Shown here: piece after piece, positions 8,443 through 17,433 of the stretch | How the letters are laid out: the number at the start of each line of letters is the position of its first letter | Position numbering within the stretch: the stretch's first letter is position 1 | Assembly (NCBI GenBank): GCA_016771945.1 | Contig: QZLF01000003.1 | Coordinates: forward strand, 558,001 to 622,000 | Source of the DNA: Candidatus Leucobacter sulfamidivorax | Lineage (GTDB): Bacteria > Actinomycetota > Actinomycetes > Actinomycetales > Microbacteriaceae | DNA: 64,000 nt | Direction of reading: 5' to 3' | Made by a program: the position numbers and the translations under genes | The notes under the pieces: generated by a model | Told to the model about the DNA's origin: nothing | The model's database searches: none | The model's input: only the letters and a program-made list of their open reading frames with translations

Positions 8443-9600
8443 TCAGGCGCGAGCAGAGGCCGCCGCAACGATCCTCTCGACTCCCTCGAGCCAAGCGCCG
8501 CTCTGCTGCTCTGCCGAGAGCTCGTATGCGCAGTCGTGCGCCGCTCGTTTCCACGCATCGACCTGTTCCAGGGTCAAACCGTCCAGCACGATCGCCAATG
8601 AGGCAGCGGAGAAGTCTTCCGCAACGGCCCCGAGACCATACTTGCCGACATACTGGGCGAGTTCGGGCGATGGGCCGATGATGATTCCCAGCCGCGCCTG
8701 AATGAAGTCGAAGAACTTGTTCGGCAGGCACCATTCGTCGTTGAACTGCGTCGGCAGGATGAAGCTCAAACCGAGATCGTAGGAGTGCAGCGTCTCGACC
8801 AGCTGCTCGTAGGCAACGGGCTTCTGAAAGGCGATGCGCGCATCCGAGCCGGCGAGCTCCTTGAGCTTCGCCAAATACTCTCTATCCGTCTCCATGAAGT
8901 AGAAATCCAATGTCACATCCGCCCGGGACTGCTTCACCGCTTCGATCATCACCTCCGGGCGACGTTCAGGCGCGGGAATCCCGCTGTGCACGAGTCGAAT
9001 CGGAGAGGCAGTCGGTGTCGGCTCGAACTCCTTGTACGGGCTTGCGTTGGTGACCAGCGCCGAGCGGATGCCGAACTCCTTCTCGTACCGATCGATGATC
9101 CCCTCGCCGACGTTGATGACCTCGTCCACGTGCCTCACCTCATGGCGCAACAGCCACTTGATGTACGGCAGAACCAGGAAACGCCACTTCGCCGACGGCT
9201 CGTGCTGTTCGGGCGCGTACTCGTGCAGATCGCACATCACGCCCATGTTCGGCCGCAGCGTGCGAGCAATCGGCACGGTTTCCGAGTTGTGCGCGATGAT
9301 GACATCCCACTTCCTGAACGAAAGCTTGTCGATCGCATCCAGGAAGCGCGGATTATTCATGGTGAACGCGCGGAACATGCGCAACAGGAAGATGATCTGG
9401 TACAGACCGCGAAGTCGGTAGATCCCCCTCAGCTCCGGATCCGTCGCAAGCTCGATGTGCTCCGTTCCTGAGATTCCTTCGGCCCCGAAGCCTGCCGTGA
9501 CCACCTCGTACTCGTCGCGCAATATCGCCACCTGCTTGCGTACACGTGGCGAGCTGCTGATGGGACTGAAACTGATGATTAGAATCGATGGCTTCGCCAT
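8443..9600 (-). CDS. Glycosyltransferase (GT-B fold)
   Basis: 385-residue glycosyltransferase-like protein. The N-terminus MAKPSILIISFSPISSSPRV is typical of GT-B enzymes that process envelope polysaccharides. The C-terminal half has FILPTQFNDEWCLPNKFFDFIQARLGIIIGPS, shown here only as WCLPNKFFDF and nearby residues, the donor-binding part with the conserved NKxF segment. ATG 9600 is chosen because a GGAGACGGT ribosome site lies just upstream; an ATG 13 codons earlier lacks one. It belongs to a leftward run of glycosyltransferases. Donor and acceptor are unknown. Confidence 0.82.
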   Translation of the reverse strand: MAKPSILIISFSPISSSPRVRKQVAILRDEYEVVTAGFGAEGISGTEHIELATDPELRGIYRLRGLYQIIFLLRMFRAFTMNNPRFLDAIDKLSFRKWDVIIAHNSETVPIARTLRPNMGVMCDLHEYAPEQHEPSAKWRFLVLPYIKWLLRHEVRHVDEVINVGEGIIDRYEKEFGIRSALVTNASPYKEFEPTPTASPIRLVHSGIPAPERRPEVMIEAVKQSRADVTLDFYFMETDREYLAKLKELAGSDARIAFQKPVAYEQLVETLHSYDLGLSFILPTQFNDEWCLPNKFFDFIQARLGIIIGPSPELAQYVGKYGLGAVAEDFSAASLAIVLDGLTLEQVDAWKRAAHDCAYELSAEQQSGAWLEGVERIVAAASARA

Positions 9601-9669
9601 ACCGTCTCCGATGCTTTTCCTGCGCTCCGGCTGAGACACCCCCGCCTAGCTGCGTACACCACGCCGAGT

Positions 9670-10848
9670 CTAGTCAACAGCCAGAAAGTTCTTGTACAGC
9701 ACCTCAGCCGAGTACCGACCGCTGTGCACACGGTCGATGAACTCCGGCCCGCGGGCAGCGATCTCCCCATATCGCTCCTGGTTGGCGGCGATGTCTCTCA
9801 GGCGCCACTCGATGTTCTCCAAGGTCGTTTCCGGAATCGGCAGCTCGCTTCCAGTGCTTTCCTTGATTTCGGCGCGCACCTGTTCGCTGACATGAGACAG
9901 CACTACTCGCCCCGCGGCCAAACCTTCGCAAGCGAATACGCCGTAGTCGCCGAGCGCGAACTGATCCAGGACTATGTCACTCGCGGCGAGGATCTCTGGG
10001 ACCTGTTCATGCGAGATGCCGCTGTACTCCCGGAACTCGATCCATCCTTCAGCTTCGAGTTTCCTCATGATGGGATTGAGTCTCGTCGTCGCTTTCAACG
10101 CGCTGTGACTGGAGACGTGGCACGCGATCAGCTTCTCGCCCGTGAATGGAACGGTGTCCGTAGCGTACTTTCGGGGGTCGAGAGTCAAGCCGAGGAACAT
10201 GGCCTGCGGCAAGTCGACTTTGAGTCCAGCGGTCGAGACGAATGCGGGCACCGCGAACTCTCGATAGAGCGCCGCATTCTTCTCAGCACCGGCTTCCAAC
10301 GCAGCAGTGAGCTCTGCGATCTGCGGGTCGCCGAAGGGCGACCACTTCTCCGATTCCAGGTGGCGCGACGGGAGTCGGATCTCACTGCCGTGAGCGATGA
10401 AGGCGACATGGATTCCCTGCTGATGCAGCCAGACGATCTGTCTACGGAAATCGCCGCCGAAGCTGCCTGCGAGGGGTGGAAGCGAAGCTTCAACCAGAAT
10501 ATGCGTGTAGTGCTCGCGCAAGACCCTGCGCAGCTCACGCTGCCATCTTGTCGACAGCGTCGCATAGGCCCAGGAGACCTGATACTCGGCATCATGCCCG
10601 AAACCGGCATCTTGCACGGTGACGCTACGCGCGGAGACCTCAGGGAGCCTGTCCAATGCGTCGCTCCAGAGCTTCCCCTGCCCGGCATGTCTGGCCGGTG
10701 TCACCAGCACCCGATACGGACTGCTTGCCTCTGGCAGCGGTATCTCGGAAACCACTCGCGACCACTTATGCTTCTCCCAGAACCGCAGCAGCCATTCGGG
10801 TACGAAGAATCGCGATCCGTACCAGATCCTCTCCGCCAGGCTTCTCAT
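9670..10848 (-). CDS. Glycosyltransferase-like protein (GT-B fold)
   Basis: 392-residue cytosolic protein that I place with GT-B glycosyltransferases on weaker grounds than its neighbours. AFIAHGSEIRLPSRH in the first half and a C-terminal segment with ASDIVLDQFALGDYGVFACEGLAAG, whose FACEGLAAG part matches the conserved donor-site glutamate region of GT4, support this. It overlaps the upstream glycosyltransferase by 4 bp (ATGA at 10845-10848), so both should be made from one message. Confidence 0.75.
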   Translation of the reverse strand: MRSLAERIWYGSRFFVPEWLLRFWEKHKWSRVVSEIPLPEASSPYRVLVTPARHAGQGKLWSDALDRLPEVSARSVTVQDAGFGHDAEYQVSWAYATLSTRWQRELRRVLREHYTHILVEASLPPLAGSFGGDFRRQIVWLHQQGIHVAFIAHGSEIRLPSRHLESEKWSPFGDPQIAELTAALEAGAEKNAALYREFAVPAFVSTAGLKVDLPQAMFLGLTLDPRKYATDTVPFTGEKLIACHVSSHSALKATTRLNPIMRKLEAEGWIEFREYSGISHEQVPEILAASDIVLDQFALGDYGVFACEGLAAGRVVLSHVSEQVRAEIKESTGSELPIPETTLENIEWRLRDIAANQERYGEIAARGPEFIDRVHSGRYSAEVLYKNFLAVD

Positions 10849-11999
10849 CGCGACTCCGCGTTGCTACTGTGCGCTGCAAGCGCCTCACGATACGCATCGA
10901 CCAGTTCGGCGGCCTGATCCTCCCAGCCCGTGATCCCTCGCCACTGCCTCTTGAACTCGGCGATATCCTGCTGCCCGATGCGCTCGAGTGCCGCGTGAAG
11001 CTGCTCTTCGGGTGAGTCGAGGATCCAAGTCCTCGAAAGCTCCGGCCCCAGACGCCTGCGGGCCTCCTCGATGTCCGAGCACAGGGGCGGCACGCCGGCG
11101 GCAAGACACTCCATGAGCTTGTTCGGGGTCGAGAGCTTGTCGGAAAGGCTCACGTGCTCGACAAGGCAGAACCCCGCATCCGCGCCGCGAACGACCGAGA
11201 CGACTTCTTCAGGGGCGACGAGCGGCAGCAGATGGATGTTCGGGTGCGCCGCCGCTGCCTGCTCCACCTCGGGTCGCAGGTATCCGTCGCCGAGGAAGGC
11301 GATGTGCACCCGGGGGTTCGCAGCGAAGGTCTCGAGAAGCAGGGGAATGCTCCTGCCTTCCATGAGAAAGCCCACGTGAATGTAGAGCAACTCGCCGTCC
11401 GGAATGCCGAGCTGTCCGCGCAGGTCGACCTCGCCGCCGGCGTCAATCGGCGTATTGGTCAACACGATGGGCTCGATCCCCGGATAATTCGTCGAGTACC
11501 ACTCGGCGATCGGCTCGTTCACCACCGACACGACATCGGCATGACGGATGTACCGTCGCTCGATGAATTTCGCGATCTTCTGCTTCAGACCCCTCGCACC
11601 GATCGTCTCCGTCTCGAGCTCGTGAGCGTTGTAGACCATGACCGCGCCGGTGCGCCTGCTCAGGTGATAGGCCAGCGGCAACAAGTAGACGTTCTGCGCT
11701 GCGACCGCCGAGAGGTTCTGCTTGCGATAGTGCCGATAGACGCGAAACGGCCAGAACAGCATGATGCGTATCCCACCAAGCAGCTGCTGCAGACTTGCAC
11801 CGGGAATACGAACGACGCGCACACCGTCTGCGAGTTCATCGGTCGGTGCAGGGTCACCCGAGTCGATGCCCACGATGTGGGTTTCCGAGAACCGCCCCGA
11901 GGATTGCAGACTGTTCGAGAGCTTGCGCAGCCTACCGGAACTCACGATCGATGAAGGGTACATGAGGAGGTTCAGACCCGTACTCCCCTGCAATGACAT
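10845..11999 (-). CDS. Glycosyltransferase family 4
   Basis: 384-residue GT-B glycosyltransferase. Visible elements are VYNAHELETETIG in the acceptor domain, a linker with VVSVVNEPIAEWY, and a donor domain with YIHVGFLMEGRSIPLL and NKLMECLAAGVPPLCSD, the E-x7-E-like region of GT4 enzymes. It is the first gene of a leftward pair with the following GT-B gene (4-bp overlap). The 118 bp upstream is shared with the divergent ABC exporter gene and must hold both promoters; I could not assign -35/-10 boxes with confidence. Confidence 0.87.
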   Translation of the reverse strand: MSLQGSTGLNLLMYPSSIVSSGRLRKLSNSLQSSGRFSETHIVGIDSGDPAPTDELADGVRVVRIPGASLQQLLGGIRIMLFWPFRVYRHYRKQNLSAVAAQNVYLLPLAYHLSRRTGAVMVYNAHELETETIGARGLKQKIAKFIERRYIRHADVVSVVNEPIAEWYSTNYPGIEPIVLTNTPIDAGGEVDLRGQLGIPDGELLYIHVGFLMEGRSIPLLLETFAANPRVHIAFLGDGYLRPEVEQAAAAHPNIHLLPLVAPEEVVSVVRGADAGFCLVEHVSLSDKLSTPNKLMECLAAGVPPLCSDIEEARRRLGPELSRTWILDSPEEQLHAALERIGQQDIAEFKRQWRGITGWEDQAAELVDAYREALAAHSSNAESR

Positions 12000-12117
12000 C
12001 CGTCTACTCTACACACGGCTCCTCTCCCGTGTTCGAGTCTGGGTGCCGAACTCGGGCACATAGGGCGGATAGGTACGATAGGTTGCGGGCCGCGAGCATC
12101 GAACGGAGTCAAGCAAT

Positions 12118-13896
12118 ATGCGCGAACTATGGGGTCTCTACAAAGAGGTTCTCGGTGCAATCTCGCCTTCCGCTCGAAGCTTCCTGATCTGGTACGCAGT
12201 GCTGCTCGGGCTGCTTTCGATCATCGACGCGTTGGCGCTCGGATTCCTCGCGATACTGATAGCGCCGGTCGCCGTCGGCGAAACCGTTTCTCTGCCTCTA
12301 CTGGGTGAACTCAACACGGCGCAGGTGTTCATCGCAATCGGGGCATTGTGCCTCATCATCATTCTCAAAGGCTTTGCCTCACTCGGGGTGCTCTTCTGGG
12401 GCTACCGGCGGTGCGAGAACTACGAGATCGAGCTCGGCAGCAGACTGTTCTCCGCATATATCCGCTCACCGTGGGAGATGCGCATCGCCCGCAACTCATC
12501 CGACATCGTTCGCTTCACCGACGGCAGCGTGGCAACCATGGTCAATTCGTTTCTCGTGCCTGGCGCCACCCTGCTCTCCGAAGGGCTGAGCTTTCTCTCC
12601 ATACTCGTGGTGCTCGCCGTCGCCCAACCGGCTACCGCCGCGATGACGCTCGTCTATTTGGGCCTGATCGGTATATTGCTTTACCTCCTGGTGGCACGCC
12701 GGGCCCGTCTTGCAGGCGAGGTCAACCTGCGTTTCGCGGTGCTCACCTCCCGCCTCATTCTCGGCATGGTGCAGTCGATGAAGGAGATCGCACTGCGCGG
12801 CAAGCTCGACGAGGTCGGCGGCATTGTCGAGGCCTCGCGTCGCAGGGCGACTCGTGCGCGTGCGAACATCATGTTCCTTGGGCAGGTGCCCCGGTACGCC
12901 CTCGAGTCCGGCATCATCGGCGGCTTCGTGCTCATCGGCCTAGTCGGCTTCTGGGTCGGCGGCGCCGCGGGTGCGCTCACCTCGGTTGCGCTGTTCAGCG
13001 TGGCGGGGTTTCGCATGGCGCCAGCGGTGGTGCGCACCCAGTCAGTGCTCTCCGAGATGACTGCGAACGCCCCGCACGCCCGCGTGGTGCTCGATGAGAT
13101 CGCTGCCAGCGAGAAGGCCAGCGAGGAGTTCGACTCGGCGAATCAACAGCCTCTGCAGGCCAATCCCCAGCGCCTGACATTCGAAGACGTCACCTTCACC
13201 TACAAAGGAGCACCCGAGCCCGCTCTGAAACGACTCTCGCTCTCAATCGAGATGGGAACGACCGTTGCCTTCGTCGGCCCCTCCGGTTCAGGCAAGAGCA
13301 CGCTGATCGACATGGTTCTCGGATTTCTGCAGCCTCGCTCGGGTTCGGTTCGGCTCGACGATGTGCCACTCGTCGATGTGACGGAATCCTGGCGTCCCCG
13401 TCTCGGCTATGTCCCGCAAGACGTCTCGATCTTCGACGGCACCGTCGCCGAGAATGTGGCGCTCTCGTGGTCGGGCGAGTACGACGAGCAGGCGGTGAAG
13501 AAGGCGCTCGGGCAGGCACGGTTGCTCGAGACGATCGAGGCGAGACCCGGTGGCCTCAACGCGAAGGTGGGCGAGCGCGGCCTCGCCCTCTCGGGTGGGC
13601 AGAGGCAACGACTGGGAATCGCACGGGCTTTGTACCCTGAACCGCTCGTGCTGGTCATGGACGAGGCGACCAGCGCCCTCGACACCAAGACCGAGGCCGA
13701 GGTGAACGACGCGATCGCTGGACTGCGCGGCAAGACGACCCTCATCCTCGTCGCCCACCGGCTGTCGACCATCATGCAGGCCGACACGATCTTCTACATG
13801 AGAGACGGCAAGGTCGTCGACCAGGGCACCTTCGACGAATTGATCGAGCGCGTACCCGACTTCGCCCACCAGGCGCAACTCTCTGGCCTCGCCTGA
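12118..13896 (+). CDS. ABC transporter, fused membrane and ATPase domains (MsbA-like exporter)
   Basis: 592-residue half-transporter: about six membrane segments in residues 20-310, then a nucleotide-binding domain. Walker A GPSGSGKST starts near residue 388, the signature LSGGQRQR near 491, Walker B LVMDEAT near 511, and the H-loop lies in LVAHRLST. The layout matches lipid-linked oligosaccharide or lipid flippases such as MsbA and PglK. Amid glycosyltransferases it probably flips a lipid-linked glycan across the membrane (inference). It is followed after 12 bp by the insertion sequence at 13909. Confidence 0.9.
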   Translation: MRELWGLYKEVLGAISPSARSFLIWYAVLLGLLSIIDALALGFLAILIAPVAVGETVSLPLLGELNTAQVFIAIGALCLIIILKGFASLGVLFWGYRRCENYEIELGSRLFSAYIRSPWEMRIARNSSDIVRFTDGSVATMVNSFLVPGATLLSEGLSFLSILVVLAVAQPATAAMTLVYLGLIGILLYLLVARRARLAGEVNLRFAVLTSRLILGMVQSMKEIALRGKLDEVGGIVEASRRRATRARANIMFLGQVPRYALESGIIGGFVLIGLVGFWVGGAAGALTSVALFSVAGFRMAPAVVRTQSVLSEMTANAPHARVVLDEIAASEKASEEFDSANQQPLQANPQRLTFEDVTFTYKGAPEPALKRLSLSIEMGTTVAFVGPSGSGKSTLIDMVLGFLQPRSGSVRLDDVPLVDVTESWRPRLGYVPQDVSIFDGTVAENVALSWSGEYDEQAVKKALGQARLLETIEARPGGLNAKVGERGLALSGGQRQRLGIARALYPEPLVLVMDEATSALDTKTEAEVNDAIAGLRGKTTLILVAHRLSTIMQADTIFYMRDGKVVDQGTFDELIERVPDFAHQAQLSGLA

Positions 13897-13908
13897 GCGC
13901 CTCGCCTA

Positions 13909-14832
13909 GGGCGTGTCTCGTAAAGTTTCTTGATGGGGGCTGGGATCGTGGAACTATGTCACGATTCCAGCTCCTTTCGGATGATCAATGGGCCCTCATC
14001 TCGGATCTCATGCCTGGCCCTACTGGGAAACAGGGACGCCCGTTCGCAGACGCTCGCACAATGGTCGAGGGCATCATCTACCGGTATCGGTGCGGGATCG
14101 CGTGGCGGGATCTCCCGGAAGTGTTCGGCCCCTGGCAGACCGTCTGGCGATGGCATCGCCGGATGGCTGGTGACGGCACCTGGGATCAGGCGCAGCGCCT
14201 GCTTCACGAACTTGCAGACCGGAACGGCTTGGTCGACTGGTCGGTGTCGGTGGATTCCACGATCGCGCGTGCGCATCAGCACGCAACCAATGTCACGCGC
14301 CTAAAAAAGGGATTCATCGAATTACAAGAATCTGCTGACCGAGCCGCTTGACCACGCGGTTGGCCGTTCTCGTGGTGGTCTCTCGACGAAAACGCACCAG
14401 TTGGTCGATGGGCAGGGCCTGCCGCTCGTGACGATCTGCACCGCAGGTCAAGATGGGGACTCGCCGATGTTCGTCCCGCTCATGGAGCACGTGCAGATCG
14501 GCCGCCGCACCAGACCCGATGCGGTCTTGGGCGACAAGGCGTACTCGTCACGCAAGAACCGCGAGTATCTTCGAGAGCATCGCGTCGAGGCGGTCATTCC
14601 TGAGCCCCGCGACCAGCAAGCACACCGAAAGCGCCGCGGCCGTACCGGTGGCAGGCCGCCGAAGTTCGATGCCGAGAAATACCGGGGTAGGAACGTGATC
14701 GAGCGTGGCTATTGTCGGCTCAAGCAGTGGCGCGGGCTCGCAACCCGATACGACAAGCTCGCGGTCGTGTACCGGGCCGCGGTCGTCCTGAACGGGGTCG
14801 TAGCCTGGCTCAACTATTTACGAGACACGCCC
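13909..14832 (+). mobile_element. IS5-family insertion sequence (IS427-like group), copy 1
   Basis: 924-bp element with near-perfect terminal inverted repeats: GGGCGTGTCTCGTAAA at the left end and its reverse complement ending at 14832. A TA duplication flanks it (13907-13908 and 14833-14834), within a restored CTAG target. It carries two transposase frames joined by a frameshift. The right end lies on the stop codon of the leftward glycosyltransferase gene, whose TAG is rebuilt from the last IS base plus the TA duplication. A related, non-identical copy of exactly the same length lies at 59749-60672. Confidence 0.93.
13956..14351 (+). CDS. IS5-family transposase, N-terminal part (OrfA)
   Basis: 131-residue first part of a DDE transposase. 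It has the N-terminal DUF4096-type domain of IS427-group elements (LSDDQWALISDLMPGP, YRCGIAWRDLPEVFGPW) and ends just after SVDSTIARAHQ, which carries the first catalytic Asp. An A6G run at 14303-14309 lies at the end of the frame; the rest of the catalytic domain is in the +1 frame. The protein alone should lack transposase activity. Confidence 0.92.
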   Translation: MSRFQLLSDDQWALISDLMPGPTGKQGRPFADARTMVEGIIYRYRCGIAWRDLPEVFGPWQTVWRWHRRMAGDGTWDQAQRLLHELADRNGLVDWSVSVDSTIARAHQHATNVTRLKKGFIELQESADRAA

Positions 14833-14835
14833 TAG
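14305..14835 (+). CDS. IS5-family transposase, C-terminal part (OrfB)
   Basis: Second part of the DDE transposase, open from 14305 in the +1 frame relative to OrfA and probably made as a fusion by frameshifting at the A6G run; GTG 14401 would be the nearest separate start. It carries the second catalytic Asp in VLGDKAYSS and the catalytic Glu in NVIERGYCRLKQWR, followed by the usual LATRYDKLA segment. Its stop TAG (14833-14835) lies outside the element and is formed by the TA target duplication plus the next base. Confidence 0.9.
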   Translation, partial: KRDSSNYKNLLTEPLDHAVGRSRGGLSTKTHQLVDGQGLPLVTICTAGQDGDSPMFVPLMEHVQIGRRTRPDAVLGDKAYSSRKNREYLREHRVEAVIPEPRDQQAHRKRRGRTGGRPPKFDAEKYRGRNVIERGYCRLKQWRGLATRYDKLAVVYRAAVVLNGVVAWLNYLRDTP

Positions 14836-16016
14836 GCGCGAGCGATGCGCTCGAGCTCTGTGACGATCCGATCGGCGACAGCCGAGAGCGATACATGCTC
14901 GAGCCCCCAAGCGACCACCCGCATTCGGTGCTCGACCTCGTCACCTTGTCGGAGCATCTGGAGCATCGCATCGGCAACCGCTGAGGGGTCGATCGGCACC
15001 GACAGGCCGAGCGGGGCGCTCTCGAGCTCCGTGTTCAAGAACTCGACCGCCGGGCCGACTCCGGCAAAGATCGCAGGGGCGCCGCAGAGGGTAGAGGCGT
15101 ACAGCTTCGTGGGGAAGGTGAACTCGTTGCCAAGCCCCGGACGAATACTCGCCAGGGCCGCGACTGCACCTCGCAGAATCGGAGCGAGTTCAGCGGGAGG
15201 CAGGAACGGTTCGAGGGTCACGGCGTCCGAGACCCTAAGTTCGGCTGCAAGCGACTTGATCTGCTCGAACTCCGAGCCGCCGCCGATGAACCGGATCCTC
15301 GTATCGGGAAACCCGGCGAGCACAGTCGGCAACGCCTCGACGAACACCGTTGAGCCGTGCCACTCCGACGCGGTGCCCGCGTAGACGAACTCACGGGGTG
15401 AGACCCTGCGATAGTGCTCACCGGTCTCCATGCCCGAATAGAACGGTTTCGTGTCAACGCCATTGCCCACGGTCAGCACGTTGTGCACGATACTGAGTTC
15501 CGCGAGCCGATCGGTGAGGTCGTCAGAGACCGAGAGCACGGTCTTCGCGCCGCGCATGGCGAAGCGCTCCACCATCCTCACGGTACGGATGATCCAGCCC
15601 GGGGCACCGGTCTGCGAAGCACCGTCTGCCCAGATGTCCGCCGCGTAGTAGACGTAGGGGGTGCGGCGGATGGCCGCAGCGAGACGCACGAAGAAGCCTG
15701 TCGTGGGCGGGGGTTCGGCGACGATCGCGTGCACCTTGCGGCCGAAGAGCACACGGAAGAACAATGGCACATCGAAGCTGAGGTACTGCACATAGCCTCG
15801 CACATAGCCGGCACGGTCGCGCAGCACGGGGAAGCGCTTCACGCGGTAGGTTTGCCGCCGGTCGTCTGTCTTGCCGCGAAGACTCTTCGGCGGCTTCACA
15901 GTGAACACGACGGCCTCGTGCCCTCGCTCTGCGAGCTTCTCGGCGAGCGCACCGAGCCTGAACGAGGCCGCGCTGGGCTCAGGGTTGAAGATGCGACTGA
16001 CAATCGCGACGCGCAT
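14832..16016 (-). CDS. Glycosyltransferase family 4 (WcaI-like), paralogue 1
   Basis: 394-residue GT-B glycosyltransferase. It shares VRGYVQYLSFDVPLFFRV, EPPPTTGFFVRLAA and PYVYYAADIW with the next gene to the right, so the two are tandem paralogues. The start ATG 16016 (MRVAIVSRIFNPEPSAA) is set by alignment with the paralogue; the frame stays open 49 codons further up without support. The stop codon TAG (14834-14832) is rebuilt by the IS5-family insertion: the last IS base and the TA duplication give exactly the original codon, so the protein is intact. Confidence 0.88.
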   Translation of the reverse strand: MRVAIVSRIFNPEPSAASFRLGALAEKLAERGHEAVVFTVKPPKSLRGKTDDRRQTYRVKRFPVLRDRAGYVRGYVQYLSFDVPLFFRVLFGRKVHAIVAEPPPTTGFFVRLAAAIRRTPYVYYAADIWADGASQTGAPGWIIRTVRMVERFAMRGAKTVLSVSDDLTDRLAELSIVHNVLTVGNGVDTKPFYSGMETGEHYRRVSPREFVYAGTASEWHGSTVFVEALPTVLAGFPDTRIRFIGGGSEFEQIKSLAAELRVSDAVTLEPFLPPAELAPILRGAVAALASIRPGLGNEFTFPTKLYASTLCGAPAIFAGVGPAVEFLNTELESAPLGLSVPIDPSAVADAMLQMLRQGDEVEHRMRVVAWGLEHVSLSAVADRIVTELERIARA

Positions 16017-16251
16017 TGTCCCGCGCCCGCCGCTTTCGAGAGCGGAATTCGCAATGGGGGCAGAGCCGACGGCCATCCTCTTCAAAGTCCCCCTGCCTAT
16101 CGCCCGAGAACTCTTCCCTCCCGAGCGCCCGTTGCAAGAATACCGTTCGTCGAGGCGGTTCATCGGTATTCGAAAGGCCTTTTTTTGGGCGGCCGAAGCT
16201 CTGAGCAGCCGACAGAATTCATCGGCTCGGAGGGTTCACCCTGAATCGCGC

Positions 16252-17421
16252 TCAAGCACCGACGGTTCTCTCGATCTCGCGCCGGATGCGTTCGGCGACA
16301 CCGGCGAGGTCGACGTTGCGCTGGCCCCAACGGGATACTTGCACGCGCTGCTTGGCACTCGGAGGAGATTCGATCGCATGGATCATTGCTTCCGCCACCT
16401 CTTCATGCGAGAACCCGCATACGTGACCCAGTGGCCTCCCCGCGACCTCGGTGCGCACGAAATCAACCGCAGGTCCACCGCCCGCGAAGATGAGAGGAAC
16501 CCCTGCTGCCGCAGAACCGTAGAGCTTCGTGGGAAAGGCGTACTCGTATGCGGTGCCCTGGCGAACGCTGGCGAGGGATGCAGTAGCAGATGCCAACAGT
16601 TCCCCGAACTGCTCAGGCGGGAGCGGATCCATGAACTCCACGTGGCGAAGGCGCATTCGATTCGCCAATTCCGAAAGCTGCTCCTTCTGCGATCCTCCTC
16701 CGATGAAGCGCAGTCGCGCCGATGGATACCGTCTCTGCACGATCCCCATCGCCCGTACGAACACCTCGGCCCCGTGCCACTCGGCCGCGGTGCCTCCGTA
16801 TATGAAGAGCGGATCGCTTTGCACCGCGGGCGGGCCCTCGAGCGAGAAAGCCGAGACGTCGACACCGTTACCGACCATTGCGACGGGCGAGCGCACCCCG
16901 ATCTCTTCGTGACGCTGCTCCACTTCACTGGAGGTCGCGAGCACCAGATCGGCACCGTTCAACACCCAGCGCTCGATGGCGGAGACCATCCTGACCACGA
17001 ACGAGGGGGCGCCCGTCAGCTTGGTCGCATCCGACCAGACATCGGCTGCGTAATACACGTACGGCATGCGCCTCAGTCGCGCGGCGATACGCATGAAGAA
17101 CCCCGTGGTCGGCGGCGGCTCGACCACGATCGCATCGGCGCTTCTACCGAAGAGCACGCGGAAGAAGAGGGGAAGATCGAAGCTCAGATAGGGAAGATAG
17201 CCTCGGACATAGCCCGACCGATCGCGCAGCACCGGAAACCGATGCACTCGGTAGGGTCGTTCGTCATCCGCGCTCAACTCCGCGAGATCCGTGGGGGGCC
17301 GGACGGTGAGCACCGTGACGGCGTGCCCTGCGTTCGCCAGTTCCGAGGCGAGCGCGCCCAGCCGGAATGAAGCCGCGCTGGGTTCGGGCTCGAAGATACG
17401 GCTGGCAATCTTGAACCGCAT
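16252..17421 (-). CDS. Glycosyltransferase family 4 (WcaI-like), paralogue 2
   Basis: 389-residue paralogue of the gene to its left, sharing the start (SRIFEPEPSAASFRLGALA), the middle (EPPPTTGFFMRIAA) and the PYVYYAADVW segment. The acceptor-domain part is the most alike, and the donor domain differs more (IYGGTAAEWHGAEVF here, VYAGTASEWHGSTVF there). They probably add different sugars to similar acceptors, or the same sugar at different steps (inference). It follows the DegT aminotransferase by 12 bp. The 235 bp between the paralogues shows no gene, only a T-rich run near 16180. Confidence 0.88.
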   Translation of the reverse strand: MRFKIASRIFEPEPSAASFRLGALASELANAGHAVTVLTVRPPTDLAELSADDERPYRVHRFPVLRDRSGYVRGYLPYLSFDLPLFFRVLFGRSADAIVVEPPPTTGFFMRIAARLRRMPYVYYAADVWSDATKLTGAPSFVVRMVSAIERWVLNGADLVLATSSEVEQRHEEIGVRSPVAMVGNGVDVSAFSLEGPPAVQSDPLFIYGGTAAEWHGAEVFVRAMGIVQRRYPSARLRFIGGGSQKEQLSELANRMRLRHVEFMDPLPPEQFGELLASATASLASVRQGTAYEYAFPTKLYGSAAAGVPLIFAGGGPAVDFVRTEVAGRPLGHVCGFSHEEVAEAMIHAIESPPSAKQRVQVSRWGQRNVDLAGVAERIRREIERTVGA

Positions 17422-17433
17422 ACGCCCCCCTTG

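Noticed and set aside
16160-16200. T-rich run near 16180 as a terminator
   Set aside because: No convincing stem precedes the T run on either strand, so I did not call it.
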